A stretch of DNA of 64,000 nucleotides, taken from Molossus alvarezi. Taxonomy: Eukaryota > Chordata > Mammalia > Chiroptera > Molossidae. Where the stretch lies: positions 18,848,074-18,912,073 of the forward strand of contig CM073893.1 of NCBI GenBank assembly GCA_037176705.1, read 5' to 3'. Position numbers and translations under genes: made by a program. Shown piece after piece: positions 47,161-59,114 of this stretch. The notes under the pieces were generated by a model. It did no database searches. It was not told the DNA's origin and saw only the letters and a program-made list of their open reading frames with translations. The stretch's first letter is position 1, and the number at the start of each line of letters is the position of its first letter.

Positions 47161-47547
47161 ACGATAAATAAACAGATGTAAGACATATAAGCCATCCCTT
47201 AAACATAAAACTTAAGCTATGAATATGTCAAAGTAGATGTATAATTTTTTTAGTGATGGGTTCATCATGATACAACCAAATTGTATTGTCCAGCCCTGCT
47301 CATTCCTCTCTTGACAATGCCCCTAAGGCTTCACCCAAATCTCTAATTACTCTTTTCTTCCTCCTAAAACTTGTCCTTAGATGCTCTCAGAATGGTCTCT
47401 TTGCTACTCCATAGTATCAGCTACATTTGTAAGTCTTTTCAGGAATGCCACTTTTTGCTATCTAAATCTTTCCTAAACTTCAATTCTGACTTCCTCTGAA
47501 TGCCTTTCAGGATCTTTCTAGTCCTTTAGTGGCCTCACTTTCCTTTA

Positions 47548-47745
47548 TTTATTTATTTAATTGATTTCAGAGAGAGAGAGGAAGGGAGAGGGAGAGATAG
47601 AAACATTGATGAGAGAACATCCAGAGGCTGCCTCTTGCATGCCCCCCACTGGGGATTGAGCCCACAACCTGTGCATGTGCCCTGGCCAAGAATCAAACCA
47701 TTGGTGCACAGGTTGATGCTCAACCGCTGAGCCACACTGGTCAGG
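47548..47745 (-). repeat. VES-type SINE
   Basis: TSD CTCACTTTCCTTTA at 47534-47547 and 47746-47759, perfect 14 bp. Confidence 0.94.
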
Positions 47746-47759
47746 CTCACTTTCCTTTA

Positions 47760-48639
47760 AATTGCAGTCCTTGCCACACAATTTAATAATACTGTGTTTT
47801 TTGCTAATGATTTCCTGTGTGTATCCCCAACTAGTTTGTAAACTACTTGAAGAAAGGAAACACATCACATTGCTTTTATCTGTATCTCCACTTTAATAAT
47901 AGTTCATCATCTTTTAAGCACATGTCATCTCCCAAGTGCACCTCTCTATCTTGGAGAAAAATAGCCTGAGGGCTGGTAAAGGGTAATAAGTGATTGGAAA
48001 TATAAAAAGGGTAACACCCAGAAAAGAGCTTGAAGGAAGACCATAGGTTACAGTGAGAACTTAGAAAGCGTTTGTGAAAGACAAGCACAACTATAATATG
48101 GGGAGTGATAAGGATCAAAAGATAAAAAGAGACTACTAAATAATACTCTAAAGTAAAACGAACCCAAAATATTAAGAAAATTATAAAAGCTCATAATATA
48201 TGTAAGGAAAAACAAACAAAACCAAATTTGCCTTTAACACTATTGGCCATTCATTTCTTTTTAAGCAGCAGCTCTTGACATTGATACCCATAGGGGCCAC
48301 TTTTCTTTCCTTTCTTTTTGCAAAGCCATAAACTTAAGGCACTAAAAGATTCACTGGTACAGACATGTACAGTATTCTAAATCCAAGGATTTATGTCAAG
48401 TCTGCTAGAAAATGTTAGGAATTACAAAAAAAAAAGCGCAATTATTAATCTTTTGATTACCTGACCAATAAAATTGGAAATCATATGCATATTCCTATAT
48501 CACTCTCAAAGATACTACCTAGATTCCTTTTCATTTAAAAAGCACCAAAAGCATTTTTTAAAACTCTTTGAATATAAGGTGCACAAGGCTTGGATGTATA
48601 AACCTAAAAAAATATAAATTTGTAAAAGCAGCATAAATA
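47760..48639. other. Single-copy intronic DNA
   Basis: No exon or repeat recognised. Confidence 0.5.
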
Positions 48640-48766
48640 CAGAGTGGGACAAAAGTTGTTTATAGTTGTGAGAATGCAAAACACAGTTTATTCTTGTATT
48701 ATTATTTATTAATTATTATATTATTTCCCATACAAACAACTGTAAACCTACTTTTCTCCCACCTTG
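48640..48766. mobile_element. Palindromic mariner-like MITE, copy 3 (inverted)
   Basis: 127 bp flanked by TA, with ends GAGTGGGACAAAAGT / TACTTTTCTCCCACC. Core orientation is opposite to the other two copies (GCAAAACACAGTTTATTC). Confidence 0.82.
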
Positions 48767-48769
48767 TAT

Positions 48770-50189
48770 TACCCATGAGACTAGACTAAAAATAGACAAA
48801 TTATACATTAAATATTCTTTATCTAAATAAAGCCACAAAAAACAATGAGAATATTAATTGTGCATCCCTTCTCTTTTTTCTGGGTTTTATAGTCTATTGA
48901 CCTGGTCTAGGCCCAGCTAGACAGAAAACAGGAAGAAATTTTTAAATTAGTAATAAAATTATGCTTAAAATTATACTGAAGAAATTTCACAATTAAAACA
49001 ATTATTAAATGCATGGTAAAAGCAATCAGCTCTCAGTTACTCATAAGAAGAGTGGAAGTGATAACACAGATGATATCAAAAGATAATCATAGTTTATTTG
49101 AAACTATGTCGTTAATTTGGGAGAAGCAAATTACCTTCATAATTATGTTTGATTGAAGCCAGTATTAACTAAAAATTTATTATTCCTAAACATTCAACGA
49201 TTCTGAGAAGTCAGACAAAAGGGAAAAAAAGAGGGAGTTAATTAAGAAGCATACAGGTGGCTAAAAGTAGCTAGCCTGGTATTAAAAAAAAAAAATTCAG
49301 TTAACCTACACAAGAAAACTGGGAGATGATCCATGCAGAGAAAGGGAAAGAAAAAAGAAACAGTAAAATTTACTGTTATCGTGCTAAAGTGTTAAAATAT
49401 AAAATTATTTATAAAAATTGTTAACAAGACTTTTTTTCCTGTCAAGTCATCATCCCTTCTTCCCACTAACTGGTAATACTAGTGATGGCAACATTATCAG
49501 TGGGCTAAAGAGCTGAAAGCAAAATTTTAGGTCCTATGTTATAAAAGATGTGTTAAAAATACTTTTTATCACTGTCTTCTGTGAAGTCCACCATCTGTCT
49601 CAGTGAGCACTTTATCTCATTACACGAGAAAAATCAATTCAACCAAGAAAATATCAAAAAGGCAGGGGACTCATTTCTCTTGAATGTTTTTAGGTGATTT
49701 AAATAAAATTTACACGATGGCAAAAACTGCAGATTTAACAAATACATAAAAAATATTCATCCAAACACAAACCGGTAATCACAAAACTCAATTAGTTGCT
49801 GCCTAACATATGGTTCCAACTCCTGAGTGGCATATGTTTAGCACTGGTGTTGGTAATAGCCTGGTGATAAAATATTATAGTAACAGCTCAACTTTTGCTA
49901 TTTCATTCTCATGATACAAAAATACACCCACTAACTTTGGTTTCGTTTCAAGAACTAAAAACACAGAGCACAGTTACGCAAAATAATTATGTTGCTGAGT
50001 TTTAAAAGTCCACGGTGACTATGTACATGAGGATTATACTGTTAAAAAATAATACTCCTGCCAGCCTTATATTAGTTAATCGATGCTCAGACACAACGGT
50101 TTTCACAAAATTTCACACAAAAAGCCCCTGAATTCACTATTCCTGGCACCTCAGCAACCATTACACACCCCTTCCCCCCCCCCAAACAC
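48770..50189. other. Single-copy AT-rich DNA next to the CpG island
   Basis: About 1.4 kb without recognisable repeats, on the intron side of the putative promoter. May hold regulatory DNA, but no specific site is supported. Confidence 0.45.
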
Positions 50190-51600
50190 GCTAAGTTTAA
50201 CGGGAGAACGACAAACGACTACATTCACTAACAGCCCGCTGCGCCCCGATCGCGACTACGCCCCCCGCCCGAGCCCCTGTACCCACCGCGGCCGCCCTCC
50301 GGCCGTGCCCGAAGTCCCGCGGTTCCGCCCGCTCGCGGCGAGGACGGCCGTCTCCAGTCGCCCTCCGACTGAACAGGTGGTTAACTCCGCGAGCGGAGGG
50401 CCGGCCAGGTGCCGCCGCCAACCCGACAAGATCAAACACACAAGGGCGGGTTTTCGAGGTTTTAACCCCAAGAGGAGCGGGGGAAATTCTCTTCAGAAAA
50501 GCGTTTCAAGTTCGGCGGCCGCCGGCCGGCCAAAACCGAAGGCGCGGCGGCCGCTCGGCGAACCCCTCGGGAGGGCTCCGCTCTCGACCCCCGCGCCTCC
50601 GGGGGCGGCGCTGCTCGCCGCGGGCGGGGGCGTTGGAGGGCCGCCCCCGCCCCGCCTCCCCAGGCTGAGGGCCGGGCCGCGCCCCCGCAACCGCTGGGAG
50701 GTGAGGCTCCCGGCCGCAGGTGCCCTGCTGGTGGCGGGGCCCGTCCCCAGCCCCACTCCCCTCGGCCCACAGCGCGCCACGGGACGGCGTGGACCGGGCC
50801 CTCGACGGGCCCGGGCCCGCTCGGTGCACCGGCCCCCGCAGCCCCAGCCTAACGGTTTCCGCGACGCCTGCTAAGGGGCGGGACGGGGGTGGCTCGGTCT
50901 CCCCCACCTTTCCCGAAGGGAGCACCCGCGCTCTCACCCGAGTCACGCCGCTCTGGGGCGGAGGACGGCGGCTACCCTGGCGCCTCCTCGGGTTACTGAT
51001 CGTCCTCGCTCTACCTCAGAGGCAGAGCCGGCTCCCGGGGCCGCCGCGGCCGCCGGCGCTCTGGCTCCCGGGGTGTGTTCCTGGCTGTGACGGCGCCGCC
51101 TCAGCCCCGCTCTTCGCTCCCTCTCCGCGCAGCTCCCGCTTTCTGTTTCACCCGAGGGACCACGAACGCCGCCGCCGCCATGCTTACTACGGAGCCGGGA
51201 GGAGGAGCCCGGAGTCGGCGCGCCCAGTGCGGCTGCGCGAGCCCCGCCGACGGCGCCCCCGGCCGGACCGGACCCCGCTGTCCCCCGGGCCTCTCCACGG
51301 AGCGCGAGTCGCCCGCGGGGCCGTGGCGTCCGAGCGCCTCCTCGGCGCCCACCGCCCTCCGAGGCTGCGGGCTCTCTCCTGAGGCCCGGCCGCGCCGGGT
51401 TCGTCGTGGCCTCTGCCGCGGCCAGGCTGCGAGCCGCACTGGGGCATTGCGGCGTTCATTGACGTTCCTGGGGCCACTCACACAGTTGTCACCGCAAATT
51501 ACCAAGGCCCCTAACCCTGCCCCCGGGGCGCACTGGGTCGGGCTCTTTCCGAAAGCACCCGACTTTAAAGCGGGGCAGGTGCCTTTCAAGACACTCCCCC
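50190..51600 (-). promoter_or_regulatory. FNDC3A: CpG island, probable FNDC3A promoter and noncoding first exon
   Basis: CpG density and GC content rise abruptly at about 50.2 kb and fall at about 51.6 kb, in a window that is otherwise AT-rich. GC boxes are visible, for example 50641-50661 and near 50620-50628, and I see no TATA box. An ATGGCGGC (YY1-like) motif reads on the minus strand at 51174-51181. No SINE or L1 interrupts it, unlike all surrounding DNA. It lies 44 kb upstream of the first coding exon, as expected for a noncoding exon 1. Possible minus-strand splice donors are GTGAGAG at 50937 and GTAAGC at about 51189; I cannot choose between them. Long ORFs crossing the island on both strands are Pro/Arg/Ala/Gly-rich and look like by-products of few AT-rich stop codons. 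The promoter could be bidirectional. Confidence 0.75.
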
Positions 51601-52584
51601 ACGGAATAAGAAGACGGCCCAAGTGGGCTCGAGTGTCTCCTCTCCCAAACACTTGGACCTCTCCAGCAGGCAGAGCTATTTAGCTGTTTACTTCAGTTAA
51701 AAACGTGGGGGTTAGTTTCTTGGTCTGTTCCCCGGTCGAATCGCGTGGACACCCATTACCTTAGTTTGTACAACAGCACGAAGACTTACAATGAACGCAG
51801 CAGAGATTTCCTTAAACCGCCAGCAACTGGGGGCGCTGCAATGTTGCCTGCGGGCTGGCCGGGGCTGCCCACTTCCGCAGTTTCCCGGGGAGGACTGGGG
51901 AGGGGGCTAGTGCTGGGGACCGGGCGTCCAACCCCAGTAATTGTCCCTGCGAAAGCAATGATGGATGCTACCAGGACCCCTGTTCTGGCTTTATCTAAGG
52001 TTTTTGTTTTGTTTGTTTTTTCTAATTGTGCTGCGTTTTAAAATAGCAGTATTTTTATTTTAACCTTTTCACAGAGATTCTTTTAAAATGTACTCACTTC
52101 CTATATTCTTAAAGGATACAATGATTGATGAAATCTGTTATTGATGACTGACGATCAAATTCCATACCTTGGCCAAGCGCTTAAGTCCCAGGCGATTGCC
52201 GAAATATATATATATATATGGGATCCTGACTTCAGTTATCTCTTTTTTTCCCTTTGGAATGTTCTCCTCACCTTTTCTACTGTCTGCCACTGCTTTTCAT
52301 CTCATCTACTTCTTTTTCCAGTCTGATCCTTCCTCCCATTCTTTCTATTTTACTGTTTATTTTTTTTATTTTCATTTTTTATTCCTGTATCCTTTCTTAA
52401 CTACTTTTCTCTATGGCTCCAGGTGATGATTGATCGGATGTTTATATCCACATCCAGCTAGTGAGATTTTTTTTCCCTTTCCCATCAATAAATAGGACAG
52501 TGACTCTGTATCATGTAGTATCTTGAGATATTTTCATTTCTGTTCATTATCAAAAGTTCTTTCCTTGTGAGAGGGTTTCCTTTC
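51600..52584. other. Promoter-flanking single-copy DNA
   Basis: Contains an (AT)n run at about 52204-52219 and pyrimidine-rich AT DNA. No gene supported. Confidence 0.45.
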
Positions 52585-52990
52585 CCTTTTAAAAAAATAT
52601 TAAAATTTTTTAATTTTAATTAAAGTTGATATACAATATATTAGTCTCAGGTATATAACATAGTGACTCAACATTTCTGTACCTTACAAAGTGACCACCA
52701 CAATAAGTCTAGTAACCATCTGTCATCATACATAGTTATTATATTACTGATTCTATTCCCTATACTGTACACTATATTCTTGTAACTCATTTTATAACTG
52801 GGAGTTTGTACTTCTTATTTTTTTTCTGGTACGTGCCCCTAGCAGGAACCAAACCCGGGACTCTCTGGTCCACAGGCCAACACTCCAACCACTGAGCCAA
52901 ACTGGCCAGGGCAGGAGTTTGTACTTCTTAATTCCCTTCCCCTCTAGGTGTTTCTTTTTCTTAACTTTCAGATTTGGCCCTCTTCCAGAC
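52585..52990 (-). mobile_element. Old L1 3' end
   Basis: Antisense L1 3' UTR (TTGATATACAATATATTAG...ACAAAGTGACCACCACAATAAG). Interrupted by a head-only SINE. Confidence 0.75.
52818..52913 (-). repeat. Head-only tRNA-derived SINE with 17-bp TSD
   Basis: Perfect TSD GGAGTTTGTACTTCTTA at 52801-52817 and 52914-52930. The insert is only the tRNA-like head plus A tail. Confidence 0.94.
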
Positions 52991-53795
52991 AAAATTGCTG
53001 GAAAGCTGTTCTCTGAATATTGTTTTCAACTATGAGGATTTATCAGAATATGGGTGAGTTGGGTGAATTCTCCATATTGCTACCCCAGCTCTGTTTGGTC
53101 TGAGACTAAGCTAGTAATTTCCAAACCTTCCTACTTGGGAGCTTTTTAAAAAGACAGAATCTTGTAATCCATCCCTCAATATTTTGATTCCTTTGTGTGG
53201 GTGTCAGGGCAGGGGTGCAAAATGGTATTTTTAAAAAACTACGTCTTTAAAAAGTATGTCTTGGACATACCTACCCGTGTATGTGCAACAGTGAAGAACA
53301 GCTATTTTGAAGGAGACTGAGACATAATTCAGAAATATCACTGAAGTAGACCTAGAGATTGTAGTTAACAATATACAATGCTATAAAGTTGAGTAAAGTG
53401 AGAACTGGGAAATTTATGTCCTGTGGAGAGAATGGATCACACACACAAACATAGCGTGGGCACCAGTATGAATTTTCTGAGAATCCAGAGAGGGACAAGA
53501 ATTTACATTGGCTATGAACAAAACACTTTTCAGTGCTTCACCTTTTTAAATCAATAAAATAAGGGTCAATTTCAGTCCTCATCTTTACAGAGCTTTCAAC
53601 AATACTCAACACTGACAACTTACTTCCTTGAATATTTTTTTTATTCCTTTGGCACTATACTTTCTTGGATTTTTTTTTTTTTTACACTTCTGGATGCTGC
53701 TTCTCTAATTCCTCTGCAGATTCTTTTCTTCTCCCTAGCTACTAAATATATGAACACCTCACAATTTCATTTAGGTTCTTTTCTGTTTTCATTAT
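52990..53795. other. Single-copy 5' flanking DNA
   Basis: No firm feature. Confidence 0.45.
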
Positions 53796-53799
53796 AATT

Positions 53800-54715
53800 T
53801 CTTGACTTAAGCATTATCACCCACATCAGTGGTTTTAGTTATCATCTATATGCTGATGATTTCCACATGTCTCTAGCCCAGACCCTTCCCCTAAATTCCA
53901 TTTCTGATACTAACTGCTTCAATGACATGTTCACTCAATGTCGCAACAGTTTAGTCCAACTGAGTTCATTCATAAGCTCTTCTTGTTTTTCTTTCTCCTC
54001 ATCTATGCAGTTGTTCAAATCAAACATGTAGTAGTCATCCCTGATACCTCTCTCACCTTCAGTCTCCATATTCACTGCTGTGTCCAGTCCTGGCAATTTT
54101 ATCTCCAAAATCTTTCAAATTGGTCTACTTCTTTCTAACTGCCACCAATTTAATCTGGTCTCCTGCATACAATTGGAGACCTTCCATTTATTCTCTACTT
54201 TGCAGCCAAAATTATTTCTCTAAAAGCAGATAAAACTATATATCACTTCTCACATAAAACCCTTAAACAACCTCTCATTGCTCTGAGATAAGACTAGAAT
54301 TCTTAAGGTTGCCTACCAGACCATGTGAGAGATCTTGCCTTTTCCATTCACATTGCCCTCCCCTTGCTTACTACGTGAAAGACTTCCTGACCTTCTTTTA
54401 GTTTCTAAAATATGCTGTGATCCCAACAACCACAGGCTCTATGCAGTGCGCCTCCTCTCCCTTTTAACCATCTTCTCTTAGTCATCCAAGTAAACAAAAG
54501 CATTTCTGAATTCCCAGACAAGTTCAAGACACTTTGTTGATGTCAGCTGTTCTACTAACATGCATGTACCTTTCCCTCTGAGTTAACCACATCTTGTAAC
54601 ATTTCAGTATGTGTGAATACTAGGTATATCTGTTGCTCCCTTCATGAGGAGGATAGTGAAAATTTTTGCTAACACATGTAGTAGGTACCTAACAAATATT
54701 TCTTGAATGATTTTA
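53800..54715 (+). mobile_element. L2 LINE 3' part with YADD RT box
   Basis: TATGCTGATGAT at about 53851 encodes Y-A-D-D, the RT catalytic box of L2/CR1-type LINEs. Downstream blocks (CACATAAAACCCTTAAACAACCTCTCATTGC; CTACCAGACCATGTGAGAGATCTTGCC) and the 3' end AACAAATATTTCTTGAATGA follow L2 order. Heavily mutated. Confidence 0.78.
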
Positions 54716-55069
54716 TGTTTTTTGAAGTCCTTTTCAAGATTCTAGAAGGTTGTTAAATCATTCAATTGGATTACTGGTCACTTTTGAGAGCAATCTTCTA
54801 TGACTAGTGAGAAGTGACACAAGATTATGTTAGGACACAATTCTCCTTGGGACTGTCAAATTTCTGTACATCTTATGAGCAGTGGCACTAGCAGCTTTTG
54901 TTTCAGACTATCTTTTCCAAGATGTTTGTATAGCACACAGCCTTGGAAAACAGAAATAGTGTTTTCCACCACAGTAGTAGGCACCTTTGTTTACTATTCA
55001 ATGTGGTAATGTCTCCTTATGTGGTGAAGGTTGAGTAGCTTTCCCTACATCCCATTATAAAAAATTTCT

Positions 55070-55255
55070 AATCGTGGGGCTCCTCAGCTGTGATGCAAAC
55101 CCACTGCATGTTCAGCATCACCTGGGCCACTCCATGTTGCCCCTGGCTGAGACCTGGGAGGCAAAGGAATTGTCATGAACATGAAGCTGGTATTGTTTGC
55201 TGTGCCATGTGTAATACAGTCCTTTTGTTACATGAGCAGAGCAAAGAAAATAGGC
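55070..55255 (+). mobile_element. LTR-like fragment
   Basis: GCTGTGCCATGTGTAATACAGTCCTTTTG resembles a decayed polyadenylation region of an LTR. Family unknown. Confidence 0.35.
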
Positions 55256-55429
55256 CAGGTACAGAAACTCACCAGGGCAGAGAGCCCTAGTTTTGCAAGG
55301 GGCATAACTAGGAAAACAAGAACCTCACCCCCAGGGTAACCTTTCCTCCCTAGCATATCACTGGTCATGCAGTTTGGATCCCCTGGCCTTTTCCTCCCTA
55401 AAGATAACATCTAGGCCTCAGTTGTATTT

Positions 55430-56035
55430 GAGCTCCAGGCCTAGAAAAGCAGCAAAACCAGACAAGTGACACCATGGCTGCCTCAGGTTCAGTTGCATTG
55501 ACTAATGGACCCCCTGCCCTGGCACCAACCAATCAGTGGAGACTATGACCCTGAAAGAGCACACCTGGGAAGCTGATGCATTTTCTACTGAGATACTCCC
55601 CTGAGACCTCCCCTAAGATTCCCACATGCAATTGAGAAATAAATATCCTCAACACAAAGAACTCACTGTGCACTCCCCCCCAGGGGAGCATGCCCTCGCT
55701 TTCCCCTTCCCCCTTCTTACCTCCAAGGGACCCCTCGAGACTTGCAACCAGCAGGACAATGGGCAGTGGCAGCTCTTCCAAGGCTAATCCCTAAATCTGT
55801 CTCCAAGGCCCTCTTTTCTCTGACTTTTCAGTGAGCCAAAGCAGCCCAGCCTAGGACTCTTGTTGCTTCTTCTACACCCTTCCTGTTTCACTGTCCTAAG
55901 TGTGTTTTTGCTGTGGCCAATAAATTCTGACTTGCTTTACTTTCATTTTTGTTGGCATTAAAATCTTTTCTACAGTGACAAGAAGAACCGAGGTCCCAGC
56001 CGGTAACCCCAATCAGTAATACTTTGACCCAGAAG
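55430..56035 (+). mobile_element. ERV LTR, probably solo
   Basis: Contains AATAAA (55919) followed by a TTCTGACTTGCTTTACTTTC region and a CTACAGTGACAAGAAGAACCG U5-type end. Its middle (55780-55945) is homologous to the retroinsertion at 6465-6815. I see no second LTR or gag/pol. Borders approximate. Confidence 0.55.
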
Positions 56036-56039
56036 ACTC

Positions 56040-56444
56040 AGGTATTCTGCTAGCACCCAAGAAACTGTAGTAAGCTATTAGCTTTCAAGGAGCATCAAAT
56101 CTCAGACCCTTCTTGACAAGATACAGTGGTTTGAAGAAAAAGGAGATGAAGAAGTCAAACTGCAAATGGAGACTTGTCTTTTAAGAAGTTGGGAAAATAG
56201 AAGTTTAGTGAGGGAGAAAGCTAGGACAACAGGTGGGAGGATTATGTTTACTGAATTCTCTGAGCGACACTGGGGTTCCTAATTCTGAACACAGCCAGAG
56301 GGAACATAGCCGTTGCTCTTCTCTTTGAATAGGGAACTGGTGGAAGTCTGGAAGAGGTGAAAGCAGTTGATCTGAAGGTACATTAGTAAAACAGCCAGAA
56401 GTTTTTGTTTGTCTCTGAGGAGTTTGGTATAATATGGGGGAGGA
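56040..56444. other. Single-copy 5' flanking DNA
   Basis: No feature recognised. Confidence 0.4.
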
Positions 56445-56635
56445 GAGACAGGCTTTGAAGTCAGGTAAATGCTGGCTGAATCTCAGCTCTATTACTGACT
56501 GATTGATCTTGGGTATATTATTCTTATGAGCCTCAGTTCTTCACCTGTCAAATAGGGAGAAAATACCTACTTTGCAAGATTAATTGGCATAATGCACGAA
56601 AATGCCTGACACATGCCTGATGTTAAATTTTAAAA
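56445..56635 (+). repeat. MIR SINE
   Basis: CTTTGAAGTCAGGTAAATG...TCAGCTCTATTACTGACTG...CTTGGGTATATTATTC, then ATGCCTGACACATG, in MIR order. Confidence 0.8.
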
Positions 56636-57204
56636 AATAATAGCTATATGATTAGAATGTCCTGGCTAATTGTGACCTGGTGAAGTTAGGGAAGTCAAGA
56701 ACATTACTCAAGGTTTCCAAAGACTTGGAAGAAATGTGGCCAGTATCAACTCTCACTCCACATTCTTGATCTTACTGCAGTCTCTTTCCCTCCCTGTGCT
56801 TTCCCAGCCATGCTTTACTCCAGGGATGAACAGCTCCATTCCTAAAAGCAAAGGATACAAGGAACAAAATAGGAAACAACTTGGTATTGAACACTGTCCG
56901 CTTCTACCACAGGGAATTTCTCACTGGCCATGATTCTCAAACCCCATCCTGCCACGATGTTGCTGTGGACACTCATTCTAACAAGGACCTTCTCCACAGT
57001 TTTCTAAATTTCTGGGACCCCCTAAAAACCACCACCCTTTAAAGCTACTGGAGGACAATTCCCAAATTCTTGATAATTTATTATTATTCAGAGCAATTTG
57101 TTTTCTATCCTCATTTTTATCCAGAATAGCCATGGACACCTTAGCTTCCTTTTGAAAATAAAAAAAAAGATCCATTCAAGTGATTTGCTAAACTAAAGAG
57201 TAAT

Positions 57205-57385
57205 TCTATCCTAGAGAAATAGTTCTTAAACTTTGCATTAATAAAAATCACCTAGGGTGCTTCTTTAAGATATAGTGGCTCTACCATGTGTCCCTCACAC
57301 TGAGATTTGGATATAGAAATCTATATTTTATAAGCACTTTAAGAGATTCTAATGAGGGTAATCTATGAGCCATGCTTTGAGCATA
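57205..57385 (+). repeat. MER5A-like hAT element (diverged)
   Basis: TAGTTCTTAAACTTTGCATTAATAAAAATCACCTAGGG start and GAGCCATGCTTTGAGCATAG end. Confidence 0.65.
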
Positions 57386-58572
57386 GTAAGCTGAAACAGC
57401 AGTCAACTTACACAAATAAGATAGTTTTTTCTCCCTGTGACATGGAGTTAAACTAGGATTGACTCAATTGTTCAAGAAAACTACTCAATCTATGGTTCAA
57501 ATCTTTAATAATATTTTTTCTTTATAGAGAAACCAATTAGGAAAGACCAAGAAATTCCTTATCACAAAATGATAATCCTAATAGTCCAAATTTGTCAATG
57601 TTAATGACACAGTTTCAAAGCATTGCTACTGGAGACAGTCTTACTTCCAAAGAGGGGAAAGGCTTGTCTGGTTACTGGCCAGGACTTATTGAATAGATTC
57701 CTGACCTGAGACAATAATAGACAGATTATAAAGATTTTCTTTAGTTTGAAAAAAATAAGGTTTCTGTATCTCCTTTATAGACTGTCAACAGCTCTTTGAT
57801 GTTTTATACAACTTGAGGAGGCTCTGATAGCAGCCCTGGGGTTGAAAACACCACGGTCATTATTGAGTATAACCAGGTGACATATTAATCAATTTTAAAG
57901 GCAGAAGAAAGAGATAGGCATCTCTAAAGATAATGGGGCCAAAGGTGCCTGGGGTTTGAAGAAACTGTCCTCAAACTACCTGTTTTTTAATTCTAAAAAA
58001 AAAAAAAATTCAAAACCAGCGCATTACTTTGTCAAGATAATGAAATTTTAATTTTGAAAAAATAAAAATAAAATTTAAATAGATTAGGAAATGAAAATTC
58101 AGATAATTTATATTCAGTTGTCACCAAATTTAAAGCTTATCCTCAAATTTCAGAATTAAATATTTAAACCAAATTGCACTTTAAAACTACCTGACAAATC
58201 AACTATTCATAAGTAGTAAATATCCTTATATAGTAAGTTATTTTTTAATTTTTATAAGTGAAATACAAATGAAACAGTCATCTTTTAAATAAAGACAATG
58301 ATGTTTAATAATGGGAAAAACTAGGGAAATCATTTGTAAATTGAATAATTTTAATGAAGTAAATAAAAACTAATTTTATTTATTATTTCAAATTTTTATG
58401 TATAAAATTTTAAAAATTAAGGCACATCTGAACTTTGATCTTACATTCTCTTAAACCATACATATAAGATATAAACCCAGTACTATTATGTTGAAAAGAC
58501 AAAAGCTACAATTAATTATTTATAGTAATTACCATTACTAAAAGAAAGTAAAATAAAAAGTTTTTAATACAT
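57386..58572. other. AT-rich intergenic DNA
   Basis: No gene or clear repeat; very AT-rich from 58000 onward. Confidence 0.45.
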
Positions 58573-59112
58573 ATTTTTTTTATTGTTGACAATATTACAG
58601 ATGTCCCTCATTTTCCCCTCTTTGCCCTCTTCCAACCAGTCCCTGCCCCACCCAAGGGCTGTGCATATATGTATATAAGTTCTTTGTCTGTGTCCATGGG
58701 CTATGCATATATGTATATAAGTTCTTTGGTTAATCTCTTCCTGTTCCTATTACCCCCTCCCCTTTGAGATCTGTCAGTCTGTTCTATGCATTCATGCCTC
58801 TGGACCTATTTTGTTCATCAGTTAATTTTGTTCATTAGATTCCAAATATAAGTGAGATCATGTGATATTTGTCTTTCTCTGACTGGCTTATTTCACTTAG
58901 TGTAATACTCTCCTGGTGCATCCATGTTGTTCCAAAGGATAAGAGATCCTTCTTTTTTACAACTGTATAGTATTTCATTGTGTAAATGTATCACAGCTGG
59001 TAACCAAACCCGGGAGTCTCTGGTCCGTAGGCTGACACTCAACCACTGAGCCAAACTGGTCAGGGCACCACAGCTTTTTTATCTACTCATCTACTGATGG
59101 GCACTTGGGCTA
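58573..59112 (-). mobile_element. L1 3' end, 5'-truncated
   Basis: Antisense L1 3' UTR and ORF2 end starting TTTTATTGTTGACAATATTACAG. A 31-bp segment (GCATATATGTATATAAGTTCTTTG) is repeated in tandem at about 58663-58730. Confidence 0.85.
58999..59067 (-). repeat. Head-only SINE, 3'-shortened
   Basis: Head lacks the CGTGCCCCTAGCGG part. TCACAGCT / CCACAGCT flank it, matching the L1 target CCACAGCT. Confidence 0.8.
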
Positions 59113-59114
59113 TA

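Larger units (their letters stand above)
6385..50190 (-). other. FNDC3A: FNDC3A intron 1 (inferred)
   Basis: This is the interval between the first coding exon acceptor and the CpG island. It is filled with SINEs, L1s and single-copy AT-rich DNA, and no other exon-like ORF with splice sites was recognised. Its extent depends on the unproven first exon in the island. Confidence 0.6.

Noticed and set aside
50083..50874. 263-aa plus-strand ORF entering the CpG island
   Set aside because: Pro/Arg/Ala-rich composition expected from GC-rich DNA lacking stop codons; starts in AT-rich repeat-free intron, no recognisable domain, overlapping long ORFs on the other strand.
51101..51652. 183-aa minus-strand ORF in the CpG island
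   Set aside because: Right strand for FNDC3A but no similarity recognised to its N-terminus, and FNDC3A starts cleanly at 6345.
51075..51683. 202-aa plus-strand ORF with a GCCGCCGCCATGC context at 51181
   Set aside because: The Kozak-like context comes from a GCC run. The product has no recognisable domain and no splice evidence; the same CATG is also an ATG on the minus strand. Kept open only as a possible divergent transcript.
52141..52326. Peptide starting MMTDDQIP resembling the FNDC3B N-terminus
   Set aside because: Short resemblance, wrong strand, followed by (AT)n-encoded IYIYI; coincidence.
53938..54138. 66-aa ORF in 5' flank
   Set aside because: Lies within the L2 copy; frame not matching RT over its length and no exon signals.
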